Shown: positions 1 to 8,501, counted from the first letter of the stretch. The stretch is 64,000 bases of DNA from JAKAQB01 sp027320105 (GCA_027320105.1 DAHVMA010000099.1:4258-68257); one strand, 5' to 3'. Program-made: numbers and translations. The notes: generated from the letters alone by a model not told the origin.

Positions 1-276
1 GGGCTCGACTACCCCGGCATCGGACCCGAGCACGCCTTCCTCGCCACCACCGGCCGGGCCCGCTACGAGTCGGCGGGCGACGACGAAGTGCTCGAGGCCC
101 TGCAGCTGCTCTCCCGGACGGAGGGGATCATCCCCGCCCTCGAGCCTGCCCACGCCCTGGCGTGGCTCGTGCGGGCGGCCCGCTCGGGCGAGGTCGGCCC
201 TGGCTCCACCGTGCTCGTCACCCTGTCGGGGCGGGGCGACAAGGACGCCGAGCAGGTGATGAGGCTCCTCGGGTGA
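1..276 (+). CDS. trpB: tryptophan synthase beta subunit, C-terminal end (partial)
   Basis: The window opens inside this gene; only the last 91 codons are present. The reading starts GLDYPGIGPEHAFL, the usual C-terminal beta-subunit region, and contains the EGIIPALEPAHA segment and a late LSGRGDKD motif that in TrpB lies by the pyridoxal phosphate site. TrpB condenses indole with serine to make tryptophan and forms an alpha2beta2 complex with TrpA. The stop codon overlaps the GTG start of trpA by 4 nt (GTGA), so the two are translationally coupled. The start and the catalytic lysine lie upstream of the window. Confidence 0.93.
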   Translation, partial: GLDYPGIGPEHAFLATTGRARYESAGDDEVLEALQLLSRTEGIIPALEPAHALAWLVRAARSGEVGPGSTVLVTLSGRGDKDAEQVMRLLG

Positions 277-1055
277 GCGGAGTCTCCCTGGAGCCCGCCC
301 TGCGGGCCCGGCGCGACGCCGGCGTCAAGCTGCTCGTCACCTACATGACCGGAGGGTTGACCGCCGACTGGGTCGACTACCTGCAGGTGATGGTGGAGGC
401 GGGGGCGGATGCCGTCGAGATCGGGCTGCCGTTCTCGGACCCGATGATGGACGGCCCGACCATCCAGGAGGCCTCCGTGCGGGCACTGGAGCGGGGTACG
501 ACACCCGAGACGATCCTCACCGCCATCGCCCGGCGGGAGCAGCCCGTCCCGCTCGTCGCCATGACCTACGCCAACCTCGTCTTCCGGGGCGGGCTCCAAC
601 GGTTCGCGGCCCGCCTGTCGGCCGCCGGCGTCACGGGGGCGATCGTCCCCGACCTGCCCCTCGAGGAGTCCGGGCCGTGGGAGCAAGCCGCCGGGGTTGC
701 CGGCGTGGCGACCGTCCTGCTCGCTGCCCCGGTGACGCCCGACGACCGGCTGGCGCTGCTCTGCGAGCGCTCCCACGGCTTCGTCTACGGCGTCAACCTC
801 ATGGGTGTGACCGGCGAGCGGGCCAGCCTGGCCCGCTCGGCGGGCGTGCTGGCCAAGCGGCTCGGGGCCCACACCGACAAGCCCGTCGTGATGGGGTTCG
901 GGATCTCGACGCCGGACCAGGCGGTCGAGGCGGCCTCGGAGGCCGACGGGGTCGTCGTCGCCTCTGCCCTCATGAGAGCGGTGCTCGACGGTGCCGGCGT
1001 CGCAGAGGTCGGCGACCGCGTCGCCGACCTGCGCGCCGCCCTCGACCGGGGCTGA
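273..1055 (+). CDS. trpA: tryptophan synthase alpha subunit
   Basis: 260-residue TIM-barrel enzyme that splits indole-3-glycerol phosphate and passes indole to TrpB. The GTG start at 273 overlaps the trpB stop; with this start the catalytic residues fall at Glu49 (AVEIGLPFSDP) and Asp60 (MMDGPTIQ), exactly the numbering known for the enterobacterial enzyme, which supports the start choice. A phosphate-binding GFGIST motif lies near residue 210. An in-frame upstream extension inside trpB is not needed. The gene ends 15 nt before the convergent dehydrogenase, so the trp operon appears to end here. Confidence 0.95.
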   Translation: MSGVSLEPALRARRDAGVKLLVTYMTGGLTADWVDYLQVMVEAGADAVEIGLPFSDPMMDGPTIQEASVRALERGTTPETILTAIARREQPVPLVAMTYANLVFRGGLQRFAARLSAAGVTGAIVPDLPLEESGPWEQAAGVAGVATVLLAAPVTPDDRLALLCERSHGFVYGVNLMGVTGERASLARSAGVLAKRLGAHTDKPVVMGFGISTPDQAVEAASEADGVVVASALMRAVLDGAGVAEVGDRVADLRAALDRG

Positions 1056-1070
1056 CCGGACCGGGGCGGC

Positions 1071-2114
1071 TCACCGCGAGAAGGAGAGAACCGTCTTCAC
1101 GTCGCCCGGCTGGCGGGCGTACGCGTCCTTCCACGACGACAGCGGGACCGTGCGCGTGATCAGCTTGCCCAGCCATGTGCGCTCGGCACGGGCGAGGGCG
1201 TCGGCGCCCGCCTCGTAGTGGCGGCGGTTGGCGTTGACCGAGCCGAAGACCACGTCGTTGCCGAGCACCAGCTGGCGGTTGAGCGAGCCGGCGTCGATGG
1301 AGACCGTCCGGCTCGACGACACCCCAGTCAGGCACACGACGGCGTCGGTCGAGGTCGTCTCCATCACGTCGAAGATGAGCTGGCCGACGCCGGTGCACTC
1401 GATGACGACGTCGGCCCGCACGCCGGCGTCCTGCACGCTGCCGTGGTGGTAGGTCGCACCCAGCTCGGCCACCAGATCCGGTTTGAGGCCGTCGGTGACC
1501 TGGTCGAGCACGTGCACCTCCAGGTCGCGTTGGCGACCGAGCAGCGCGGCGAGCAGCCCGATCGGCCCGGCACCGGTGACGAGCACGGTGCGGGGCTGCC
1601 ACACCGCCCGCCGGCCTATGCGCTCGATGTGGTCCCACGCCTTGGCGACCACGGTCGTCGGCTCGAGCAGGACCCCCAGGTCGCCCAGGCCCGGATCGAC
1701 CTTCACGAGGAAGTCGGGGGTGATGCGGTAGCGTTCCCGGGCGTAGCCGTGGTGCTCCTTGATGCCCCATTCCGTGTACTGCCCGTTGCGGCACATGTCC
1801 CACTCGCCGGCGGCGCAGTTGGGGCAGGGCTGGGGGTCGGGCCGGCGGACGATGGCGACGACCAGGTCCCCCTTGGCGAATCCGCAGCGCTCGGGTGCCT
1901 CGAGCACCTCGCCGAGGGACTCGTGGCCGATGGCGAGGCGTTGCTCGCCCGGCGGGGCCCAGCCGTAGTCGCCGTCGATGATCTCGAGGTCCGTCCCGCA
2001 CACGCCGACGGCCCGGGTGGCGACGAGGACCGGGCCGTCGGAGTCGGGGGGTTCGGCCAGCTCGGTGAGATCCACCGAGCCCTGCTGGAGCGGGATCACC
2101 GTCACGGCGCGCAT
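1071..2114 (-). CDS. zinc-dependent glucose 1-dehydrogenase-like oxidoreductase
   Basis: 347-residue medium-chain dehydrogenase. N-terminal catalytic zinc motifs are GVCGTDLEI and IGHESLGEV; a structural zinc loop follows (CPNCAAGEWDMC). The segment GYARERYRI followed by a long run around LLEPTTVVAKAWDHI, and a VTGAGPIGLLAA nucleotide-binding turn, are typical of the archaeal-type glucose dehydrogenase branch (GDH_C C-terminal domain). Such enzymes oxidise aldoses to lactones with NAD(P). The ATG at 2114 lies 6 nt downstream of a TAGGTT box with no Shine-Dalgarno, so the mRNA is probably leaderless. Exact sugar substrate is unknown; another polyol or alcohol dehydrogenase role is possible. 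Confidence 0.8.
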   Translation of the reverse strand: MRAVTVIPLQQGSVDLTELAEPPDSDGPVLVATRAVGVCGTDLEIIDGDYGWAPPGEQRLAIGHESLGEVLEAPERCGFAKGDLVVAIVRRPDPQPCPNCAAGEWDMCRNGQYTEWGIKEHHGYARERYRITPDFLVKVDPGLGDLGVLLEPTTVVAKAWDHIERIGRRAVWQPRTVLVTGAGPIGLLAALLGRQRDLEVHVLDQVTDGLKPDLVAELGATYHHGSVQDAGVRADVVIECTGVGQLIFDVMETTSTDAVVCLTGVSSSRTVSIDAGSLNRQLVLGNDVVFGSVNANRRHYEAGADALARAERTWLGKLITRTVPLSSWKDAYARQPGDVKTVLSFSR

Positions 2115-2120
2115 GGGGAG

Positions 2121-2126
2121 AACCTA
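2121..2126 (-). promoter_or_regulatory. -10 box of leaderless promoter for the glucose dehydrogenase-like gene
   Basis: TAGGTT on the minus strand, separated by CTCCCC (6 nt) from the ATG at 2114. It matches the TAnnnT consensus and spacing of actinobacterial leaderless promoters and the same arrangement recurs at many first genes in this window. Confidence 0.55.
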
Positions 2127-2182
2127 CGCGGTGGCGCCGGGCGGGCGGTCGCCGCGGCCCCCGCCGTGGGTAGAACCAAGCC

Positions 2183-2758
2183 ATGACGGAGGGGACATTC
2201 ACCGGGAAGCTGCTGGTGGCCAACCCCCGCCTCACCGACCCCAACTTCGATCGGACCGTGGTGCTCGTCTTGGTCCACGGCGACGACGGCGCCCTCGGCG
2301 TGGTCCTCAACCGGCCGAGCGCCACGACGGTGGAAGAGGCGTTGCCCCAGTGGGCTGAGCGGGCGGCGCCGCCGGCGCGCATGTTCGTCGGGGGCCCGGT
2401 TGGCCGCGACTCGGTGATCTGCCTGGCCCGTGTCCCCGCCCCCGCCGCCCTCGAGGCCAGGGCCGGCGACGACGTGTGGCGCGCTGTCGAAGGCGACCTC
2501 GGCACCTTGGACCTCGACACCGACGCCGACCGCCTCGACGACACCGTCACGGACCTGCGGATCTTCGCCGGCTACGCCGGCTGGGGTGGGGGCCAGCTGG
2601 AGTCGGAGCTGGTCGCCGGCGCGTGGTGGGCGCTGGACGCCGTCCGGGACGACCCTTTCAACACCGAGCCGGGAGACCTCTGGCACCGGGTGCTGCGCCG
2701 CCAGGGCGGGAGGCTCGCCATCGTCGCCGCATACCCGCCGGACCTGTTGCTCAACTGA
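2183..2758 (+). CDS. YqgE/AlgH family protein (UPF0301)
   Basis: 191 residues, the usual length for the family. The N-terminus FTGKLLVANPRLTDPNFDRTVV, then HGDDGALGVVLNRPS, a VGGPVGRDSVI stretch and FAGYAGWGGGQLESEL match the characteristic YqgE/AlgH pattern. The biochemical role of the family is not established; it has been linked to alginate regulation in Pseudomonas. The ATG at 2183 has no strong ribosome binding site but a TAGAAC box lies 6 nt upstream (2171-2176), a weaker version of the leaderless layout seen elsewhere. It is divergent from the dehydrogenase gene across a 68-nt gap. Confidence 0.88.
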   Translation: MTEGTFTGKLLVANPRLTDPNFDRTVVLVLVHGDDGALGVVLNRPSATTVEEALPQWAERAAPPARMFVGGPVGRDSVICLARVPAPAALEARAGDDVWRAVEGDLGTLDLDTDADRLDDTVTDLRIFAGYAGWGGGQLESELVAGAWWALDAVRDDPFNTEPGDLWHRVLRRQGGRLAIVAAYPPDLLLN

Positions 2759-2817
2759 GACCCGACGCGGGGGCGGGCATGGCAGGATGACGGCGTTCGC
2801 CCGAGGGGAGCGTGCCG

Positions 2818-4065
2818 ATGAGCGGGAAGCGACCGCCGGTGGAGGACTTCGCCACTGACTTCGACCACACCGACGACCGCTGGGTCGCCGATCCCTACAG
2901 CATCTGGGATGACCTGCGCCGTCGCTGCCCGGTCGCCCACACCGACCGCTACGGCGGGGCGTGGCTGCCAGTCCGCCACGACGACGTGGTCGCCGTCGCC
3001 TACGACACCGAGCACTTCACCTCCCGCAGCGTCGTCGTGAGCGAGCTGCGCCCCGGGCCGGACGACCTGCCGGCTCCGATCGGGCTGGCCCCACCGATCA
3101 CCTCCGATCCGCCCTTCCACGCCCTGGCCCGCCGGATGCTGCTCCCCGCCTTCTCGCCCAAGGCCGTCGCCGGCTACGAGGCCTACACCCGGCAGCTGTG
3201 CCGGGAGCTGCTCGACGCCGTGGGCGGCGCCGCCGTCGTCGACGGCTCTGTCGACTTCGCCCGCCACATCCCGCTACGCGTGATCGTGCGCATGCTGGGC
3301 TTCCCCGAAGCCGACGCCGACGTGTTCCGCTCGTTCATCAGCGGCACCCTCGAGGACGTCGGCGAGTCGGCCGAGCAGCGGGAGGCGCGGGTGGGGGAGG
3401 CGACGATGGAGCGCTACATGGACGAGCGCATCGCCGAACACCTCGCCTCCCCCAGCGACGACCTCACCGGCTTCCTCCTCGGCGCCGAGCTCGACGGCCG
3501 CAAGCTGCACCCCGACCACGTCCGGGGCACTATGGTCCTCCTGCTCATCGCTGGCATCGACACGACGTGGTCGGCGGTGGGGGCCTCCCTCTGGCACCTG
3601 GCGACCCGGCCCGGGGACAGGCACCGGCTGGCCGCCGCCGTGGCGGCAAGGGGCAGCCCCGGCACCGGAGAGGCGGGACTTCTCGGCACGGCCGTTGAGG
3701 AGCTCCTCCGTGCCTACGCCCCCGTCACCATGGCCCGCCTCGTCGCCAAGGACGTCGAGCTCGGCGGCAGGCAGCTGAGGGAGGGCGACTGGCTGCTCCT
3801 GCCGTTCCCCGCGGCCAACCGGGACCCAGCCGCCTTCCCCGACGCCGACAAGGTGGTGCTCGACCGGGCGGTCAACCGCCACGCCGCGTTCGGGCTCGGC
3901 ATCCACCGCTGTCTCGGATCGAACCTCGCCCGCATGGAGCTCCGGGTCGCCCTCGAGGAGTGGTTGACCCGTTACCCCGACTTCGAGCTCGCCGATCCCG
4001 CCGGCGTCGTCTGGTCCGCCGGCCAGATCCGGGGACCCCGGGTCCTGCCGCTCCGGGTGGCATAG
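2818..4065 (+). CDS. cytochrome P450
   Basis: 415-residue soluble bacterial P450, a haem-thiolate monooxygenase that needs separate ferredoxin and reductase partners, neither of which is nearby. The I-helix oxygen-activation motif AGIDTT is at about 245-250, the ExxR pair at E295-R298 (EELLRAY), and the haem loop FGLGIHRCLG places the cysteine ligand at C365. The ATG at 2818 is preferred over an in-frame GTG at 2812 because GAGGGGAG at 2803-2810 is spaced 7 nt from the ATG. It lies 59 nt after yqgE. The substrate cannot be read from sequence. Confidence 0.93.
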   Translation: MSGKRPPVEDFATDFDHTDDRWVADPYSIWDDLRRRCPVAHTDRYGGAWLPVRHDDVVAVAYDTEHFTSRSVVVSELRPGPDDLPAPIGLAPPITSDPPFHALARRMLLPAFSPKAVAGYEAYTRQLCRELLDAVGGAAVVDGSVDFARHIPLRVIVRMLGFPEADADVFRSFISGTLEDVGESAEQREARVGEATMERYMDERIAEHLASPSDDLTGFLLGAELDGRKLHPDHVRGTMVLLLIAGIDTTWSAVGASLWHLATRPGDRHRLAAAVAARGSPGTGEAGLLGTAVEELLRAYAPVTMARLVAKDVELGGRQLREGDWLLLPFPAANRDPAAFPDADKVVLDRAVNRHAAFGLGIHRCLGSNLARMELRVALEEWLTRYPDFELADPAGVVWSAGQIRGPRVLPLRVA

Positions 4066-4146
4066 CCGCCGCCGGCCCCGACCGCCGCCCGCCGGCCCCG
4101 ACCGCCGGAAGAACCGGCAAACCCGGCAGGTGGCGGTCCTCGCACG

Positions 4147-4197
4147 CGTTGTTTGGGCAGTTGTCCGCGATTATCGCGGTGAACTGCCCAAACAACG
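4147..4197. repeat. 51-nt palindromic repeat, copy 1
   Basis: Perfect 16-nt outer arms (CGTTGTTTGGGCAGTT at 4147-4162, its reverse complement at 4182-4197), two mismatched base pairs, then inner arms CCGCGAT/ATCGCGG (4165-4171 and 4173-4179) around one central base. A second copy with identical arms is at 25069-25119. Both copies lie between convergent genes. There is no T-run. It could be a bidirectional terminator, a REP-like element or a protein-binding site. Confidence 0.9.
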
Positions 4198-5160
4198 GCT
4201 CGTGACGATCGGGGGTGGCCGCCGGCGCCGGCCCGGCGCAGCAGCGCGGCCGCCGGGCAGGCGCCGGCCGAGCACCCGCTCGATCTCGGCTCGGAGCTGT
4301 TCGGGGCGGTGGACGACGGTGATCCAATCGGCCTCGATGATCTTGTAGCCGGCGGCGCGCAGGGCGTTGCGCCGCCGGCTGTCCGCTGCCTTGGCCTCCG
4401 GTGACGAGTGGTACGCGTACCCGTCCACCTCCAGGAGCACGTCGGGCGCCAGCTTGTAGTCGGCCCGGTAGCGGTTCCCGAGGACGGGGACCTCTGTGGC
4501 GAGCGGCTCGACCTTCCAGCGGCGTAGGAGCCGTGAGGTCTGGCTCTCCAGGGCTGACGGGGTGGGCGCGCCGAGGAAGCCGCGCCGGCGCAGCGCTCGC
4601 CTGAGCGCGACCGCACCAGGGCGCCGTGAGCCCCGGCGCGGCGACGCCAGTCGCTGCAGCTGGTCGATGCGGACGTAGCGACGCGCGAGGGCGACGTCGA
4701 CAGCGTGGTCCAGCTCCCCGTCGGAGGCGACGGCAGCCAGGTCGAGGATCGTGCGCAGGGCCGTCGTGGCCGGGATCTCGCCGCGATGGGTGGTGGGCGG
4801 TCGCTGGCCGGAGCGGTAGGTGACGATGCCGCTGATCCGCCGGCGCACCGTGGCCGGAACGGTGACCGTCGGGACCGCCGGCGGGGTCTCGAGCAGGCCC
4901 CAGAGCCAGGCCGCCGAGCGGTGGGAGGCGACGGCAGAAGGACCGACGGCGGAGCAGGCGGCGCTGATGGCGCCTTCCGGGCTCAGCTTCAGGCCTCCGG
5001 CGGAGTAGACGCCGCGGTGGACCGCGCTCCACTCGCCGGTCCGCAGGCGGTACTGGATCTGGCCGTCGGTCAGGCCGAGTCGGCGGGCCTCCTCGGCGGT
5101 GACCACGCCGTGGTGGCACGCCAGGTGTGCGTTGAGCTGCTGGCGGCCCTGGGGTTGCAT
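4171..5160 (-). CDS. AbiEi-like N-terminal domain plus DUF559 nuclease-fold protein
   Basis: 329 residues. The first 50 or so (HHGVVTAEEARRLGLTDGQI, then RTGEWSAVHRGVYS) form the winged-helix type seen in AbiEi-like antitoxin domains. The C-terminal third (YRADYKLAPDVLLEVDGYAYH, then RRRNALRAAGYKIIEADW) matches DUF559, a Vsr/restriction-endonuclease-like fold with conserved acidic residues. Such proteins are common in actinobacteria but their job is unproven. No AbiEii-type toxin is adjacent. The TAA stop sits at the exact centre of the palindromic repeat, so the last residues (about CLGSSPR) are encoded by repeat sequence and the original C-terminus may have been altered. The start is weakly supported. 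Confidence 0.75.
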   Translation of the reverse strand: MQPQGRQQLNAHLACHHGVVTAEEARRLGLTDGQIQYRLRTGEWSAVHRGVYSAGGLKLSPEGAISAACSAVGPSAVASHRSAAWLWGLLETPPAVPTVTVPATVRRRISGIVTYRSGQRPPTTHRGEIPATTALRTILDLAAVASDGELDHAVDVALARRYVRIDQLQRLASPRRGSRRPGAVALRRALRRRGFLGAPTPSALESQTSRLLRRWKVEPLATEVPVLGNRYRADYKLAPDVLLEVDGYAYHSSPEAKAADSRRRNALRAAGYKIIEADWITVVHRPEQLRAEIERVLGRRLPGGRAAAPGRRRRPPPIVTSRCLGSSPR

Positions 5161-5199
5161 GGGCGCGAGGGTGCCATCAGCGTGTGACGCCGCCCGGGG

Positions 5200-5426
5200 T
5201 CAGGCGTGCCAGGCGAGCTCGTCGCGCCAGTCGATGTAGCCGTAGTAGCCAGGGTTCGCCGGTCCGTGCCGCCCGGTGAGCCGGACGGGGCTCGCCGGCG
5301 CCGCGTCCTGCGCAGCTCGTTGAGCGCCACCCGGTACGCCCAGCCGTCGGGGGGGTCCATGCAGCGCACCCGCCGCCAGTGCAGCATGCAGCGGGCGAGC
5401 GCCTCGTCAGAGTCGCGAAGCGCTCG
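5200..5426 (-). pseudogene. decayed ECF-type sigma factor fragment and unplaced C-terminal stub
   Basis: On the minus strand 5426-5286 reads an uninterrupted segment with RRVRCMDPPDGWAYRVALNE followed by LRRTRRRR, closely resembling sigma-70 region 2 of ECF/SigE-type factors. After it the frame turns to low-complexity sequence. In another frame 5280-5200 reads a plausible C-terminal end, PGYYGYIDWRDELAWHA, then TGA. No intact ORF joins the two, so this looks like a frameshifted or deleted gene. It fills most of the 307-nt gap between the AbiEi-like gene and aidB. The sigma assignment rests on about 35 residues. Confidence 0.4.
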
Positions 5427-5453
5427 GGATGTTGGGTCGCAGGCCGGTAAACC

Positions 5454-5459
5454 TAGGAT
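5454..5459 (+). promoter_or_regulatory. -10 box of aidB promoter
   Basis: TAGGAT, 8 nt upstream of the aidB ATG at 5468, with no Shine-Dalgarno between; consistent with a leaderless or nearly leaderless transcript. Confidence 0.5.
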
Positions 5460-5467
5460 CGGGACCG

Positions 5468-7105
5468 ATGCGAACCCACGACGTTCTCAACCAGCCACCT
5501 CCGTTGGAGGGCTACGATGTCTTCGGCGCTGACGAGGCGCTGGTGGAGGGCGTGGCCCGGGAAGGCGCTGGGTGGGCGAGCGACGAGCTGAGCGAGCTCG
5601 GCCGGCTCGCCGGCTCGGAGGAGGCGATCACCTGGGGTTTCGAGGCCAACGCCAACCGCCCCGTGCTGCGGACCCACGACCGCTTCGGGCACCGCCTCGA
5701 CCGGGTCGACTACCACCCGAGCTACCACCGGTTGATGGAGGTCGCCGTCGAACGGGGACTCCATGGCGCGGCCTGGGCGCAGGGGACCGCGGGAGCCCAT
5801 GTGGCGAGGGCGGCCGCTTTCGGCGTGTGGAGCCAGGTCGACGCCGGCCACGGCTGCCCGATCTCCATGACCTACGCCGTCTACCCGGCGTTGCGCGCCG
5901 CGCCGAGGCAGCTCGAAGCGTGGGGGCCGCGCCTCTCGAGCCGGCAGTACGACCCGAGCTTCCGCCCGGCGCCGGCGAAGGCGGGGTGCCTGGCCGGCAT
6001 GGGCATGACCGAGAAGCAGGGCGGCTCGGACGTACGGGCCAACACCACTACGGCGGTGGCGGACGGGGAGGGGTGGCGGCTGACCGGGCACAAGTGGTTC
6101 TGTTCGGCGCCCAACTCCGACCTCTGGCTCATGCTGGCCCAGGCGCCCGCCGGTCTGTCGTGCTTCCTCGTCCCGCGCTTCGGCCCCGATGGCGGGCCCA
6201 ACTCGCTGGCGTTCCAGCGGTTGAAGGACAAGCTGGGCAACCACTCCAACGCGTCGGCGGAGCTCGAGTTGGAAGGGGCCTGGGCGGAGCTGGTGGGGGA
6301 GGAGGGGCGGGGCGTGGCGACGATCGTCACGATGGTCAACCACACCCGCCTCGACTGCGTCACCGGCACCGCCGCTCTGATGCGCCAGGCGGTCGCCCAG
6401 GCGACGCACCATGCCGCGTACCGGGAGGCGTTCGGCCGGGTGCTGGCGGACCAGCCGCTGATGCGGGCGGTCCTGGCCGACCTCGCCGTCGAGTCGGAGG
6501 CGGCGACCCTCACGATGCTCCGCCTTGCCGGCGCCTACGACCGGGGCGAGGCCGGCTTCGCCCGGCTCGCGACCGCTGTCGCCAAGTACTGGGTCTGCAA
6601 GCGGGCGCCGGTGCTGGCCGCCGAGGCACTCGAGTGCCTCGGCGGCAACGGCTACGTCGAGGAGTCTGTGATGTCCCGGCTGTTCCGGGAGAGCCCGCTC
6701 AACGGCCTGTGGGAGGGCGCCGGCAACGTCATCTGCCTCGACGTGCTGCGGGCCATCACCCGCAGCCCGCTGAGCCTCGACGCCTTCGTCGCCGAGCTCG
6801 ATGCCGGGCTCGGGGCCGACCGGCGGTACGACACCGCCGTCGAGGCCCTGAAGGTGGACCTGGCGGCCGCCACCCGCAGTGCCGCCGCCGACCCGGGCAT
6901 GCTGGAGGCGGGGGCCCGCCGGCTCGTCGAGCGAATGGCCCTGGCGTTGCAGGGCTCGCTGCTGGTCCGCTGGGGCCATCCGGCCGTCGCCGACGCTTTC
7001 TCGGCGTCGCGCCTCGGTGGGGACCAGGGGTTGGCGCCGGGGACGCTGCCGAGCGGCGTCGACTGCCGCGCGGTGATCGAGCGTGCCCGGCCAAAGGTGG
7101 CGTGA
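5468..7105 (+). CDS. aidB: AidB-like acyl-CoA dehydrogenase family protein
   Basis: 545 residues, close to the 541 of E. coli AidB. The N-terminus HDVLNQPPPLEGYD, the flavin-binding signature GMGMTEKQGGSDVRANTT and the C-terminal ECLGGNGYVEESVMSRLFRE are AidB hallmarks within the acyl-CoA dehydrogenase fold. AidB is a flavoprotein of the adaptive response to alkylation that binds DNA; a metabolic dehydrogenase role in other bacteria is not excluded. The ATG at 5468 is chosen over an upstream in-frame ATG at 5429 because the family's N-terminal motif starts there and a TAGGAT box lies just upstream. No ada/alkA gene is near. Confidence 0.88.
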   Translation: MRTHDVLNQPPPLEGYDVFGADEALVEGVAREGAGWASDELSELGRLAGSEEAITWGFEANANRPVLRTHDRFGHRLDRVDYHPSYHRLMEVAVERGLHGAAWAQGTAGAHVARAAAFGVWSQVDAGHGCPISMTYAVYPALRAAPRQLEAWGPRLSSRQYDPSFRPAPAKAGCLAGMGMTEKQGGSDVRANTTTAVADGEGWRLTGHKWFCSAPNSDLWLMLAQAPAGLSCFLVPRFGPDGGPNSLAFQRLKDKLGNHSNASAELELEGAWAELVGEEGRGVATIVTMVNHTRLDCVTGTAALMRQAVAQATHHAAYREAFGRVLADQPLMRAVLADLAVESEAATLTMLRLAGAYDRGEAGFARLATAVAKYWVCKRAPVLAAEALECLGGNGYVEESVMSRLFRESPLNGLWEGAGNVICLDVLRAITRSPLSLDAFVAELDAGLGADRRYDTAVEALKVDLAAATRSAAADPGMLEAGARRLVERMALALQGSLLVRWGHPAVADAFSASRLGGDQGLAPGTLPSGVDCRAVIERARPKVA

Positions 7106-7160
7106 GGTACAGGGTCGTGAGAGACAGGTTTGTGGGACAGAAATGGACAGGAGCACGACG

Positions 7161-8450
7161 ATGACTACGCACGAGCAACTGCTGGCCCGCCACCGGGCCG
7201 TGATGCCCAACTGGCTGGCTCTGTACTACGAGCACCCGATCGCCTTGGTCGGTGGGCAGGGCTGCTGGGTGGACGACGCCGAGGGGCGGCGGTACCTGGA
7301 CTTCTTCGGCGGGATCCTCACGACGATGGTCGGCCACAACGTGCCCGAGGTCGTCGAGGCGATCCGCGATCAGGCCGGGCGGATCCTGCACACCTCGACG
7401 CTGTACCTGATCGAGTCGCAGATCGAGCTGGCCGAACGCATCGCCAGGTTGTCCGGCATCCCCGATGCCCGGGTGTTCTTCACGACGTCGGGCAGCGAAG
7501 CCAACGAGGCCGCTCTCCTTTTCGCCACGAGCCTGCGGCGCAGCAACCAGGTCCTCGCGTTGAAGGGCAGCTACCACGGGCGGTCGTACGCCGCCATGGG
7601 CGTGACCGGCATCAGGAGCTGGTCGGCGTCGGGCTACAGCCCGTTCGTCGTCAGCTACGTCCAGAGCGGCTACCGGTACCGATCCCCGTTCGCCGGCTTG
7701 GACGACGAGGCCTTCACGGCCGCCTGCGTCGCCGACCTGAAGATGGTGCTCGACACGACTACCTCCGGGGACGTGGCATGCATGATCGCCGAACCGATCC
7801 AAGGCGTCGGCGGGTTCACCATCCCGCCGGAGGGAATGTTGGGAGCCTACGCCGAGGTGCTGCGGCCCCTCGGCGCCCACTTCGTCTCCGACGAGGTGCA
7901 GAGTGGCTGGGGGCGGACCGGCGAGCACTTCTGGGGCATCCAGGCCCACGGGTTCACGCCCGACGCCATGACCTTTGCGAAAGGGCTCGGCAACGGGGTC
8001 GGCATCGCCGGTGTCGTCGCCCGGGCGGAGCTGATGGAGGCGGTGGGAGCCAACTCGATCTCGACGTTCGGCGGGAACCCGATAGCGACCCGTGCCGCCC
8101 TCGCCACCCTCGACTACCTACAGGCCCACGACCTGCAGGGCAACGCCAAGGTCACCGGCGAAAGGCTCCTGGACGGCTTCGAACGGCTCGCGAAGACCCA
8201 CGAGACCATCGGCGAGGTCCGGGGCAAGGGGCTCATGATCGGCGTAGAACTGGTCCGGCCGGGCACCACCGAGCCCGACGCTGCGGCGGCGTCGGCGGTC
8301 CTCGAGGGCGCACGGGGGGCGGGCCTGCTCGTCGGGAAAGGCGGCCTCTATGGCAACGTGCTGCGCATCGCCCCGCCACTGTCGGTCACCGAGGCCGAGG
8401 TCGACGACGGCCTCGGCCGCATGGAGGAGGCGTTCAACGGGCTGCCCTGA
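7161..8450 (+). CDS. class III pyridoxal-phosphate aminotransferase
   Basis: 429 residues. Fold-type I motifs in order: TTSGSEANEAAL (about 109-120), the KGSYHGR segment, the cofactor aspartate D244 in FVSDEVQSGWGRTG, the Schiff-base lysine K274 in TFAKGLGNG, and TFGGNPIATRAAL. Resemblance is highest to alanine-glyoxylate aminotransferase 2 / aminoisobutyrate-pyruvate aminotransferase types, but 4-aminobutyrate or dialkylglycine decarboxylase relatives share these motifs. The ATG at 7161 has AGGAG at 7149-7153, 7 nt upstream; in-frame starts at 7083 and 7143 are less well placed. It lies 55 nt downstream of aidB and is probably co-transcribed. Confidence 0.85.
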   Translation: MTTHEQLLARHRAVMPNWLALYYEHPIALVGGQGCWVDDAEGRRYLDFFGGILTTMVGHNVPEVVEAIRDQAGRILHTSTLYLIESQIELAERIARLSGIPDARVFFTTSGSEANEAALLFATSLRRSNQVLALKGSYHGRSYAAMGVTGIRSWSASGYSPFVVSYVQSGYRYRSPFAGLDDEAFTAACVADLKMVLDTTTSGDVACMIAEPIQGVGGFTIPPEGMLGAYAEVLRPLGAHFVSDEVQSGWGRTGEHFWGIQAHGFTPDAMTFAKGLGNGVGIAGVVARAELMEAVGANSISTFGGNPIATRAALATLDYLQAHDLQGNAKVTGERLLDGFERLAKTHETIGEVRGKGLMIGVELVRPGTTEPDAAAASAVLEGARGAGLLVGKGGLYGNVLRIAPPLSVTEAEVDDGLGRMEEAFNGLP

Positions 8451-8501
8451 GCGGCGGCGCTGACGGGGAAGGATTGTGTCGACGCGAACCGGGGATCGTG
8501 G

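Noticed and set aside
4147..4197. Palindrome as an ordinary rho-independent terminator
   Set aside because: No T-run on either side in either copy, and near-identity of two distant copies is not expected of simple terminators.
4171..5160. Active AbiE toxin-antitoxin system
   Set aside because: Only the AbiEi-like domain is found; no AbiEii nucleotidyltransferase toxin is adjacent.
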